DNA of 5,274 bases from Reyranella sp. (GTDB taxonomy: Bacteria > Pseudomonadota > Alphaproteobacteria > Reyranellales > Reyranellaceae). A program made the translations under genes and the position numbers. Each line of letters starts with the position of its first letter. The first letter of the stretch is position 1. Of the stretch, positions 1 through 5,274 are shown piece after piece. The stretch is taken from assembly GCA_030681635.1 (NCBI GenBank), contig JAUXRT010000737.1, forward strand, positions 1 through 5,274, read 5' to 3'. The notes below the pieces were generated by a model. That model saw only the letters and a list, made by a program, of their open reading frames with translations, searched no databases and was not told where the DNA came from.

Positions 1-421
1 CGGGGAAGTCGGGCGTTCGCATGCCGTCGACCATCAGCAGGACGCGATTGCCGCCGATGCCGCGGATCACGAAATTCTGGAAGCCGGCACGGTTCGGGTT
101 GTTGCCGACGGTGACGCCGGGCTCGTTGCGCACGAGGTCGCGGACGTCCTGCATGTTCTCGCGGTCGATGTCTTCGGTCGTGGTCACCGAGACGGTGGCC
201 GCCACGTCGTCGAGCGGACGCCGGGTGCGGGTCGCGGCGGTCGTCACGGCATCGAGCTGGGTGGGAACAGGATGCGGCGCGGTCGAGGGCGGGCTCTGGC
301 CCGATGCAGCCGGATTCGGCGCCGCGACGGGCGGCGGTGTCTGTGCCGACGCCGGCGCCGGGATGGTGTATCCGATCGCCGTTGTCGCCAGCAAGGCATA
401 GAGAATTGAGCGGGTATTCAT
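1..421 (-). CDS. TonB-dependent heme/hemoglobin-type outer-membrane receptor, N-terminal part (cut by window edge)
   Basis: The visible 140 codons encode the export signal and most of the plug domain of an outer-membrane receptor that imports a ligand using TonB energy. Residues 1-26 form a signal peptide with a likely cut after ASA. A proline-rich linker (about 28-53) follows, then a TonB-box-like stretch LDAVTTAATRT (56-66). The plug domain starts near residue 70 and contains VRNEPGVTVG (97-106), FVIRGIGGNRVLLMVDGMR (117-135), the typical plug core of heme/hemoglobin receptors. The barrel lies beyond the window. The ATG at 421 is supported by GGGGGA at 434-429, seven bases upstream. hemP lies just upstream on the same strand, which is a common arrangement for heme uptake and supports heme as the ligand. 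The family is secure; the ligand is inferred from motif similarity and context. Confidence 0.9.
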   Translation of the reverse strand, partial: MNTRSILYALLATTAIGYTIPAPASAQTPPPVAAPNPAASGQSPPSTAPHPVPTQLDAVTTAATRTRRPLDDVAATVSVTTTEDIDRENMQDVRDLVRNEPGVTVGNNPNRAGFQNFVIRGIGGNRVLLMVDGMRTPDFP

Positions 422-457
422 AGCCAGGTCCCCCAAAACAAAACAGGACGCCTGGCT
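422..457 (-). promoter_or_regulatory. Leader hairpin with the receptor ribosome binding site in its loop
   Basis: AGCCAGG at 422-428 and CCTGGCT at 451-457 are perfect inverted repeats with a 22-base loop. In the minus-strand mRNA the stem ends directly against the receptor ATG (421-419), and the GGGGGA ribosome binding site lies in the loop at its base. Such a stem could influence translation of the receptor. The structure is visible in the sequence; a regulatory role is inference, and seven base pairs across a 22-base loop is only moderately stable. Confidence 0.4.
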
Positions 458-463
458 GGCAGT

Positions 464-518
464 GGTCCGTGTGGACCGGCTGGCTGGGCAGTTTAGCCGA
501 GGGGGGATGGCCCCTCGG
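464..518 (-). promoter_or_regulatory. Intergenic hairpins between hemP and the receptor gene
   Basis: Two inverted repeats lie here. CCGAGGGG (497-504) and CCCCTCGG (511-518) form a perfect 8-bp stem with a 6-base loop, starting eight bases after the hemP stop codon. GGTCC (464-468) and GGACC (473-477) form a smaller stem with a 4-base loop. On the minus strand neither is followed by a run of T, so they do not look like a classic terminator. They could cause partial termination, or protect the 3' end of a processed hemP message, giving different amounts of the two proteins. The role is inferred. Confidence 0.4.
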
Positions 519-525
519 GGTTCGG

Positions 526-708
526 TTATTTTGTTAGAATGAGTTTGTTGGAAGCGGTGACTCGGAGACGGTAGCTCTCGACGCCATGCCGGATGATCAA
601 CTCGCGCCGGCCGCTCATCAGCGTGGCGCTGTCGACGACAGGTGTTGATGGGTCCGGCCGGTCGGCTTCGGACTCCTTCGTCCGTTCCGCCCGTGATGGC
701 TGGTTCAT
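526..708 (-). CDS. hemP: Hemin uptake protein HemP
   Basis: This is a 60-residue protein of the small HemP family, whose genes accompany heme receptor and transporter genes in many proteobacteria. The conserved core is at the C-terminal end, about residues 28-60: SGRRELIIRHGVESYRLRV followed by the typical ending NKLILTK. The N-terminal 27 residues are polar and probably disordered. I chose the ATG at 708 because GAGGTGA (722-716), a strong Shine-Dalgarno match, lies seven bases upstream. A longer reading from 759 would run through the Fur-like box and has no such site. In some bacteria HemP has been reported to act as an activator of heme receptor genes; whether it does so here cannot be told. 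It is the first gene of a minus-strand unit with the TonB receptor, about 104 bases apart. Confidence 0.92.
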   Translation of the reverse strand: MNQPSRAERTKESEADRPDPSTPVVDSATLMSGRRELIIRHGVESYRLRVTASNKLILTK

Positions 709-715
709 GCGCTTT

Positions 716-722
716 TCACCTC
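716..722 (-). promoter_or_regulatory. Ribosome binding site that fixes the hemP start
   Basis: On the minus strand GAGGTGA matches seven bases of the anti-Shine-Dalgarno complement and stands seven bases before the ATG at 708. It favours this start over the in-frame upstream start at 759. Confidence 0.8.
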
Positions 723-736
723 TTCTGAATATTAGA

Positions 737-764
737 TTGCGATTGACTCTCAATTGCATAAAAT
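737..764 (+). promoter_or_regulatory. Candidate sigma70-type promoter for the unknown gene pair
   Basis: TTGCGA (737-742, four of six to the -35 consensus) and TAAAAT (759-764, five of six to the -10 consensus) are separated by 16 bases. The pair would start transcription near 770, about 34 bases before the ATG at 804. The Fur-like box overlaps the -35 and spacer, so a bound repressor would be expected to block this promoter as well as hemP expression. This is a consensus match by eye in an AT-rich patch of otherwise GC-rich DNA. Confidence 0.45.
738..752. promoter_or_regulatory. Fur-box-like operator between hemP and the divergent unknown genes
   Basis: Read on the minus strand, the 15 bases are TGAGAGTCAATCGCA. 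This matches 12 of 15 positions of the 7-1-7 Fur box TGAGAATCATTCTCA. It lies 29 bases upstream of the hemP ATG and 51 bases upstream of the divergent ATG at 804. Fur with ferrous iron usually represses heme uptake operons from such sites, so the position before hemP is what would be expected. In alphaproteobacteria iron control may instead use Irr or RirA, so the regulator's identity is inferred. I found no convincing -35/-10 pair for hemP itself, although TAATAT at 734-729 (minus strand) could serve as a -10. Confidence 0.6.
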
Positions 765-794
765 GATGATTGCTGTCAACGCTTGCCCAACGTT

Positions 795-801
795 GGAGAG
801 G
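795..801 (+). promoter_or_regulatory. Ribosome binding site that fixes the start at 804
   Basis: GGAGAGG sits just upstream of the ATG at 804, with the GGAG core five bases from it. This favours the ATG over an in-frame TTG at 783, which has no such site. Confidence 0.65.
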
Positions 802-803
802 TT

Positions 804-1301
804 ATGGAAAGCTCGCCAGAACAGCGATTTAGGCCTCCCCAACCGTCTCCCAAGCCGACCTGCGGCCGGATGGGATGCGCCTGCGGCCTGCCGGTCAGCG
901 AGCGCTTCGTCTTGTGGGCCCTGCGCCAATGGCAGCAGGACCGCGCCCTGCCGGAAGAAGGCTCGACGCTTCATCGCGGCTTCAAGATGGCGGGCCTTCT
1001 CGATGCATTGCCCGATTTCGCCATTGCCATGGATGCCTTCCTGTTCGGCGCCCGGCGCGCCATGGAAATCCACCTGCCGACCTGCTCGAAGGTGAGCCGC
1101 GACGAGGCGACGTTGGTTGCCCTGTGTGGGTTGGCGCAGGGCGACTACGACGGACCGCTGCTCGCCTCGCTCGACGTGATGATGGCACCGACGGCCTCGC
1201 GCGTTGCCGCCCTCCGGTTGAAGGCCTTCGCGGTGGCTCTCTCGAGCGCGGGGTTGCGGCTCTCGCCGCTGCCCGGCGCCGCCGGTGCGCGGCTCAACTG
1301 A
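804..1301 (+). CDS. Conserved-looking protein of unknown function, divergent from hemP
   Basis: I do not recognise this 165-residue protein. It has no signal peptide and no clear membrane segment, so it is probably cytoplasmic. After a proline-rich N-terminus comes a cysteine cluster C-x4-C-x-C (Cys20, Cys25, Cys27), then amphipathic, mostly helical sequence with Cys94 and Cys108. The stretch around residues 76-101 (MDAFLFGARRAMEIHLPTC then SKVSRDE) looks like the best-ordered core. The cysteines could hold a metal or be redox-active, but nothing proves this. GC-rich third positions and a good ribosome binding site support a real gene. Its stop overlaps the start of the next gene, and its promoter region shares a Fur-like box with hemP, so an iron- or heme-linked role is the leading guess. 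Confidence 0.75.
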   Translation: MESSPEQRFRPPQPSPKPTCGRMGCACGLPVSERFVLWALRQWQQDRALPEEGSTLHRGFKMAGLLDALPDFAIAMDAFLFGARRAMEIHLPTCSKVSRDEATLVALCGLAQGDYDGPLLASLDVMMAPTASRVAALRLKAFAVALSSAGLRLSPLPGAAGARLN

Positions 1302-1561
1302 TGATGGGCACGCCCGATCCCGACCGGCTCGTCGAACTGCAGCGCGCCATGCGGCTGATTGCCGACGCTGTGGAAGGTCTGCCTGACGAGTGCCGCGATC
1401 TTGCCGGCAACGCGTTGCTCAACATCGCGGCCGAAGCGGTCGCGCAGGACGTCGGCTGCGCCGAGGCCGGCCGCATCTTCGCCCGCCTGGGCGATCTGCT
1501 GGCGCGCGGGCTTCAGCCGCCGATGGCCACGCCGATCTCGCTCACCGGCTTCGACGCCTGA
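1301..1561 (+). CDS. Small helical protein of unknown function, coupled to the preceding gene
   Basis: This is an 86-residue protein that I do not recognise. Its first ATG (1301-1303) shares one base with the TGA stop of the upstream gene (TGATG), and a second ATG follows at once (1304). No separate ribosome binding site is visible, so translation is probably coupled to the gene before it. The sequence is rich in Ala, Leu, Asp and Glu, with two predicted helical stretches (about 8-27 and 31-70), and contains Cys31 and Cys53. It has no signal peptide or membrane segment. The coupling suggests equal amounts of the two proteins and perhaps a complex. It ends 12 bases before the convergent kup stop, with no obvious terminator between. 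Confidence 0.65.
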   Translation: MMGTPDPDRLVELQRAMRLIADAVEGLPDECRDLAGNALLNIAAEAVAQDVGCAEAGRIFARLGDLLARGLQPPMATPISLTGFDA

Positions 1562-1573
1562 AGCGGGTCTAAA

Positions 1574-3469
1574 TTAAATCTCGATCCGTCCGCCGAGCTC
1601 GACGACCCGGTTGGCTGGCAGGCCGTAGAAGTCGCCGGGACTCATGGCGAAGCGGGACAGCGCCAGGAAAATCTTCTGCTGCCAGCGCGCCAGCATCGGC
1701 CGGTCGCCACCGACGATGCTGTTGCGGCCGATGAAGTAGGTCGTGTACTCGGGATCGACCGGAATGCCGCTGTCGGTCAGCCCTTCGACATCGCGCGACA
1801 CGTCGGGCTTTTCCATGAAGCCGTAGCGCAGCAGGACGCGGTGGAGGCCGTTGCCGAGATCGGCGACCTCGCGGCGCAACGACGGTGCAACAAAAGGCTC
1901 GTCGGCGATCCGCACGGTGAGCAGGACGACAGTCTCGTGCAGCGCCTCGTTGTGGATGAGGTTGCGTCGCATGCAGTTCGAAGCATTCTCCGAGAAGCTC
2001 GTGAAGTAGACCGCCGTGCCCTTTGCCCGATGCCAGCCGCTGTATTCAAAGCCGCTCAGCAGGGCATCGAGCGGCACGGCCCTTTCCTTCTCTCGGGCCG
2101 CGACGGCGAGGCGGCCCTGCAACCATGTCCACATCGCCGTGAAGATCACCGCGGCGATCAGCAGCGGGACCCAACCACCGTGCAAGAACTTCAGCATGTT
2201 GGACGAGACCATCGTGGCATCGATCGCGATGAAGAATCCGAAGACGAGGATCACGACTGGCCAGTCCCATTTCCATCCGCGCCGGGCAAGGCTCAGCATC
2301 AGCACGCTTGTCACCAGCATCGTGCCGGTGACGGCGATGCCATAGGCGGCGGCAAGATTCGACGACGTCTGGAAGGCAAGAACGAGCGACACGACGCCGA
2401 TCATCTGCAGCCAGTTGACGGCCGGGACGTAGATCTGGCCGAATTCGCTGGCCGACGTGTGCTGAATGCGCAGGCGCGGGCTCAGGCCCAGCAGGGCCGC
2501 CTGCTGGGCCATGGAAAAGGCGCCGGAAATGGTGGCTTGCGAGGCGATCACCGTGGCCGCCGTGGCCAGGCCCACCAGCGGATAGAGCGCCCAGCGTGGG
2601 GCCAGCCGGAAGAACGGATTCTCGAGCGATGTCGGATCGTCCAGCAGCAACGCTCCCTGTCCGTAGTAGTTGACGAGCAGCGACGGCAGCACGAGCAGCA
2701 GCCAGGCCCGACGGATGGGCGTGCGGCCGAAATGGCCCATGTCGGCATAGAGGGCCTCGGCGCCGGTGAAGGCCAACGTGACGGCACCAAGTGCGACGAA
2801 GGCCACCACCTTGTGGCGGATGGCGAAGTCGACCGCGTGCAGGGGCGAGAGCGCAGCCAGTATCTGCGGATGATGGACAACGTGCTGGAGCCCCAAGGCG
2901 AAGAGGGTAATGAACCAGATCAGCATGATCGGCCCGAACCAGCGGCCGACGCCAGCCGTGCCGAAGTGCTGCAGGGCGAACAGGCCCACGATCAGGCCGA
3001 CCGAGATTGGCAAGACCAGGTCGGCGAAGGCTGTGGTGGCGACGTTGAGGCCCTCGACCGCGCTCAGCACCGAAATCGCCGGCGTGAGCAGGCAGTCGCC
3101 ATAGAAGAGGGCAGCGCCGGCAATCCCGAGCATCATGTAGACCCGCCGCCGGCGCTCCGAGAGGCCCGTCTCCTGCAGCACCAGCGCCATCAGCGCCAGC
3201 ACGCCGCCCTCGCCGTGATTGTCGGCGCGCATCACCACGACGACGTATTTCAAGGTAACGACGATGATCAGGGCCCAGGTGAGCAGCGACAGCATGCCCA
3301 GCACGTTGTCGGCGGTCGGCTTGATCCCCGTGTAGTCGCTGAAGCAGGTGCTGACCGTGTAGAGCGGACTGGTGCCGATATCGCCAAAGACGACACCAAG
3401 CGCTGCCAGCGTGAGTCCGGCCGTGCGTTTGCGGCCGGCGCGTGTCGTCGGCGAGCCGTTGGCCGTCAT
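1574..3469 (-). CDS. kup: Kup-type low-affinity potassium uptake transporter
   Basis: At 631 residues this is a full-length member of the KUP/HAK/KT family, inner-membrane proteins that take up K+ with protons. The family signature GDIGTSPLYT is at 29-38, in the first membrane segment. Further conserved blocks are the loop NHGEGG (84-89), GAEALYADMGHFG (236-248), NYYGQGALLL (267-276), ASQATISGAFSM (309-320) and AAAYGIAVTGTMLVTS (373-388). About twelve hydrophobic segments run to near residue 450. A soluble C-terminal domain follows, with NLIHNEALHETVVLLTV (503-519), YGFMEKPDV (549-557) and the usual ending LPANRVVELGGRIEI. The ATG at 3469 begins a typical short N-tail. The nearest purine-rich site, GGGGGAG, is 16 bases upstream, unusually far. 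The gene stands alone, divergent from the CMD-family gene. Confidence 0.97.
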   Translation of the reverse strand: MTANGSPTTRAGRKRTAGLTLAALGVVFGDIGTSPLYTVSTCFSDYTGIKPTADNVLGMLSLLTWALIIVVTLKYVVVVMRADNHGEGGVLALMALVLQETGLSERRRRVYMMLGIAGAALFYGDCLLTPAISVLSAVEGLNVATTAFADLVLPISVGLIVGLFALQHFGTAGVGRWFGPIMLIWFITLFALGLQHVVHHPQILAALSPLHAVDFAIRHKVVAFVALGAVTLAFTGAEALYADMGHFGRTPIRRAWLLLVLPSLLVNYYGQGALLLDDPTSLENPFFRLAPRWALYPLVGLATAATVIASQATISGAFSMAQQAALLGLSPRLRIQHTSASEFGQIYVPAVNWLQMIGVVSLVLAFQTSSNLAAAYGIAVTGTMLVTSVLMLSLARRGWKWDWPVVILVFGFFIAIDATMVSSNMLKFLHGGWVPLLIAAVIFTAMWTWLQGRLAVAAREKERAVPLDALLSGFEYSGWHRAKGTAVYFTSFSENASNCMRRNLIHNEALHETVVLLTVRIADEPFVAPSLRREVADLGNGLHRVLLRYGFMEKPDVSRDVEGLTDSGIPVDPEYTTYFIGRNSIVGGDRPMLARWQQKIFLALSRFAMSPGDFYGLPANRVVELGGRIEI

Positions 3470-3549
3470 GCTGGTATTCGTAGCACTCCCCCGTCCAGGC
3501 GATTGATCCTACGCGCGATTTCCCCGAGGCTGCAGCGGGAAATGTCGAC

Positions 3550-3555
3550 GGAGGG
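3550..3555 (+). promoter_or_regulatory. Ribosome binding site that fixes the start at 3560
   Basis: GGAGGG stands four bases before the ATG at 3560. An in-frame ATG at 3542 lies upstream of this site and has nothing comparable before it, so the shorter product is preferred. Confidence 0.75.
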
Positions 3556-3559
3556 AAAA

Positions 3560-3952
3560 ATGGCCGAGAGCGAGAACTACAAAAAGGGCACCGAAATCCG
3601 CAGCAAGCTGATGGGGGCCGCCTACGCCGACAAGATGAACAAGACCGTCTACGACGACCCGATGATGCAGAAGTTCGGCAATTACGCCCGCGAGGCGGTG
3701 TTCGGTATGCTGTGGTCGCGTCCCGGCCTCGATCTCAAGACACGGGCGCTGATCTGCGTTATCTCCGACACCTCGCAGGCGCGCTGGCCGGAGCTGGCAA
3801 TCCACCTGCGCATGGCGCGCAACCAGGGCTGGACCGAGGACGAGTTGTCGGAGGCGTTGCTGCATCTCAGTGGCTACATCGGCCTGCCGTCGGTCCGCGA
3901 GGCGATGTTGATCGCCAAGGAAGTGTTCGAAGAGATGCGCAAGGAAGGCTAA
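3560..3952 (+). CDS. Carboxymuconolactone decarboxylase (CMD) family protein
   Basis: A 130-residue all-helical protein resembling the gamma-carboxymuconolactone decarboxylase (PcaC) type. Recognisable blocks are LWSRPGLDLKTRALICV (51-67), ELAIHLRMARNQGWTEDEL (78-96) and LSEALLHLSGYIGLPSVREA (96-115), in the family's usual order. PcaC acts in the protocatechuate branch of aromatic breakdown. The AhpD-type CxxC redox pair found in other CMD proteins is absent; the only cysteine is Cys66. No other aromatic-degradation gene is nearby, so the true substrate is unknown and I give no gene symbol. The gene is divergent from kup across 90 bases and is separated from purC by a large palindromic repeat, so it is probably transcribed alone. 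Confidence 0.88.
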   Translation: MAESENYKKGTEIRSKLMGAAYADKMNKTVYDDPMMQKFGNYAREAVFGMLWSRPGLDLKTRALICVISDTSQARWPELAIHLRMARNQGWTEDELSEALLHLSGYIGLPSVREAMLIAKEVFEEMRKEG

Positions 3953-3955
3953 TGA

Positions 3956-4065
3956 CCCCCTCCGCCCCTTCGGGCCACCTCCCCCGCTGACGTGGAGGAG
4001 GAGGGGGAAAAGCCTTCTCTCCTCCCCCATCAAATGGGGGAGGTGGCCCGAAGGGCCGGAGGGGG
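3956..4065. repeat. Palindromic intergenic repeat with 30-base arms
   Basis: The left arm (3956-3985) and right arm (4036-4065) are reverse complements at 29 of 30 positions, the exception being a C-C mismatch at 3965/4056. The arms start with CCCCCTCCG and end with CCACCTCCCCC. Each is itself palindromic at its centre; in the right arm GGCCC (4045-4049) and GGGCC (4053-4057) pair around GAA. Inside, 3993-4005 and 4017-4029 can pair with two mismatches, so the whole could fold as a long hairpin or cruciform. Similar GC-rich palindromes are scattered between genes in many alphaproteobacteria. It begins three bases after the CMD stop and ends 20 bases before purC, and may limit read-through. 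Confidence 0.85.
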
Positions 4066-4085
4066 CGCTCAGGACGAGGTGTGTG

Positions 4086-5006
4086 ATGATGGCGATGACG
4101 ACCAGTGATCTGCCTCTGGAGCGGATCGCGCGGGGCAAGGTCCGCGACGTCTATGCAGTCGATGCCGACCGGCTGCTGCTGGTGGCGACCGATCGGGTCA
4201 GTGCCTACGACGTGGTGATGGCCGAGCCCATCCCGCAGAAGGGCGCTGTGCTCACGCAGGTGAGCGCCTGGTGGTTCCGGCAGCTGGGTGACGTGGTGAA
4301 GCACCACATGATCTCGGCCGATGCCAGCGAGATCGCAGACTCAGTGCCCGCGCTCAAGCCGCATCGCGCTGAGATCGCCGGGCGCGCGATGCTGTGCAGG
4401 CGCGGCACGGTGTTCCCGATCGAATGTGTCGTGCGAGGCTACATCACCGGCTCGGCGTGGCGGGAATATGCCAAGACCGGCACGCTGGCCGGCGAGACCT
4501 TGCCGGCGGGCCTCATGGAAAGCGGCCGGCTCGATCCGCCGATCTTCAGCCCGGCGACCAAGGCCGAGAGCGGCCACGACGAGAACATCACGATCTCGCA
4601 GATGCAGAAGGTGCTGGGCGCCGACGTGACGTCGGAGCTCGAGCGGCTGACGCGCCTCGTTTACACGCGGGGCCGCGACGTTGCGCTGAAGCAGGGGATC
4701 ATCATCGCCGACACCAAGTTCGAGTTCGGGCGCACCAAATCGGGCGAGATCCTGCTGATCGACGAGGTGATGACACCCGACAGTTCGCGCTTCTGGCCGG
4801 CCGACGGCTATGCGCCGGGTCGGCCGCAGCCCAGCTTCGACAAGCAGCCGCTGCGCGACTGGCTCGATGTCGAGCGGCATGCCGGCCGCTGGAACGGCGA
4901 GGCGCCACCGCCCAGGCTGCCGGCCGAGGTCGTCGAGGCCACCAGCAAGCGATACCTGGAAGCCTATCGCCGGCTGACCGGCGCCGAGCTCCACATTCCC
5001 GAGTGA
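4086..5006 (+). CDS. purC: Phosphoribosylaminoimidazole-succinocarboxamide (SAICAR) synthase, long form
   Basis: This enzyme joins CAIR and aspartate, using ATP, to make SAICAR in purine synthesis; it is cytoplasmic. Family blocks are GKVRDVY (17-23), ATDRVSAYDVVM (34-45), KGAVLTQVSAWWF (52-64), the first signature VFPIECVVRGYITGS (109-123), SGHDENIT (162-169), the second signature IADTKFEFG (207-215) and IDEVMTPDSSRFW (225-237). At 306 residues it belongs to the longer type, like yeast Ade1, rather than the roughly 240-residue E. coli type. The start is uncertain: ATGs at 4086, 4089 and 4095 are in frame, and GAGG at 4076-4079 suits the first two. No other purine gene adjoins it. It follows the palindromic repeat and ends at a strong terminator, so it is probably a single-gene unit. 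Confidence 0.96.
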   Translation: MMAMTTSDLPLERIARGKVRDVYAVDADRLLLVATDRVSAYDVVMAEPIPQKGAVLTQVSAWWFRQLGDVVKHHMISADASEIADSVPALKPHRAEIAGRAMLCRRGTVFPIECVVRGYITGSAWREYAKTGTLAGETLPAGLMESGRLDPPIFSPATKAESGHDENITISQMQKVLGADVTSELERLTRLVYTRGRDVALKQGIIIADTKFEFGRTKSGEILLIDEVMTPDSSRFWPADGYAPGRPQPSFDKQPLRDWLDVERHAGRWNGEAPPPRLPAEVVEATSKRYLEAYRRLTGAELHIPE

Positions 5007-5017
5007 ACGAGAGATGT

Positions 5018-5050
5018 CCGGCGCCGTCGCGAGACGGCGCCGGTTTCGTT
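5018..5050 (+). terminator. Rho-independent terminator of purC
   Basis: CCGGCGCCGTC (5018-5028) and GACGGCGCCGG (5033-5043) form a perfect 11-bp stem with a GCGA tetraloop, followed by TTTCGTT. It lies 11 bases after the purC stop. The T-rich tail is on the plus strand only, so it should stop purC transcripts before they enter the convergent gene. Confidence 0.88.
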
Positions 5051-5060
5051 GGCGGTTGTC

Positions 5061-5274
5061 TCAGCCCCGCGCGATGCGGCGGCTGCGCTGGATCAACTGC
5101 TCACGCACCCACAGGAAGAGCGCGGCCAGCGGCAGCCAGCCCAGCCAACGCAGGCCCTCGAGGAAATATTCGCCCTGATCGCGGGCGAGCAGGTAGTCGA
5201 CCTGCACCTTCCAGACGCTGGCCGCGACTTCGAAGGCCAGCATCCAGACCAGCAGCGCCGGCAGCAGCACGACC
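5061..5274 (-). CDS. Small membrane protein of unknown function, C-terminal part (cut by window edge)
   Basis: The last 70 residues of a protein that runs off the right edge; the frame stays open to the end. A GTG at 5270 is a possible start, but no ribosome binding site can be seen because the window ends there. Two hydrophobic segments are visible: VLLPALLVWMLAFEVAASVW near the left of the fragment, and a second around WLGWLPLAALFLWV. They are joined by a charged loop with LLARDQGEYFLEG. The tail after the second segment is basic (REQLIQRSRRIARG), which predicts a cytoplasmic C-terminus. I do not recognise a family. It converges with purC and ends 54 bases from the purC stop. Confidence 0.6.
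   Translation of the reverse strand, partial: VVLLPALLVWMLAFEVAASVWKVQVDYLLARDQGEYFLEGLRWLGWLPLAALFLWVREQLIQRSRRIARG

Noticed and set aside
21..401. Open frame on the plus strand opposite the TonB receptor
   Set aside because: The minus strand gives a signal peptide and clear plug-domain motifs; the plus-strand reading is low-complexity Ser, Arg, Val and Gly.
727..737. AT-rich imperfect palindrome near the hemP start as an Irr-type iron control element
   Set aside because: It is too short and mismatched at the centre; the Fur-like box next to it is a much better match.
774..779. TTGACA on the minus strand, a perfect -35 hexamer for hemP
   Set aside because: No acceptable -10 hexamer lies 15-19 bases downstream, so it was not called as a promoter.
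1562..1573. Possible terminator between the unknown pair and kup
   Set aside because: The 12-base gap is AT-rich but has no stem; the convergent genes may end by Rho or overlap.
1841..3952. A very long open frame (703 codons) on the plus strand, opposite kup and running into the CMD gene
   Set aside because: Opposite kup the translation is rich in Arg, Gln, His, Asp and Glu, without domains or hydrophobic cores, as expected for the complement of a GC-rich membrane-protein gene. Only the last 131 codons, from the ATG at 3560 with its own ribosome binding site, are a real gene.
3509..4307. Minus-strand open frames across the CMD gene, the palindrome and the start of purC
   Set aside because: They translate the palindromic repeat into proline and glycine runs and cover two well-supported plus-strand genes.
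4341..4994. Open frame on the minus strand opposite purC
   Set aside because: purC has both family signatures on the plus strand; the opposite frame is Arg- and Ala-rich with no recognisable motif.

Overview
The window is high-GC DNA from a free-living proteobacterium, most likely an alphaproteobacterium. The base composition, the form of the HemP and Kup proteins and a GC-rich palindromic intergenic repeat all fit this, but genus cannot be set from the sequence alone. Apart from the two edge genes, which run off the window, every gene looks intact. There is no transposase, integrase, CRISPR array, rRNA or tRNA.

Left part (1-1561): iron and heme uptake. On the minus strand, hemP (526-708) is followed by the N-terminal part of a TonB-dependent outer-membrane receptor of the heme/hemoglobin type (1-421, cut by the window edge). 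Their intergenic gap is rich in small RNA hairpins, and one of them places the receptor's ribosome binding site in its loop. Upstream of hemP lies a 95-base divergent control region. It holds a good Fur-box-like inverted repeat (738-752) and a plus-strand promoter that overlaps it. That promoter would drive two overlapping genes of unknown function (804-1301 and 1301-1561), the least explained part of the window. Sharing a Fur-type site with hemP suggests they belong to the iron response.

Middle part (1574-3952): a complete kup potassium transporter on the minus strand, convergent with the unknown pair. Divergent from kup is a small carboxymuconolactone decarboxylase (CMD) family protein.

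Right part (3953-5274): a 110-base palindromic repeat with 30-base arms fills most of the gap between the CMD gene and purC. purC encodes a SAICAR synthase of the long, roughly 300-residue type and ends in a strong rho-independent terminator. Convergent with it is the C-terminal end of a small membrane protein of unknown function, cut by the window edge.

The right-hand genes (kup, CMD, purC, membrane protein) look like independent single-gene units. The left-hand cluster is the only place where several genes appear to share a job and a regulator.
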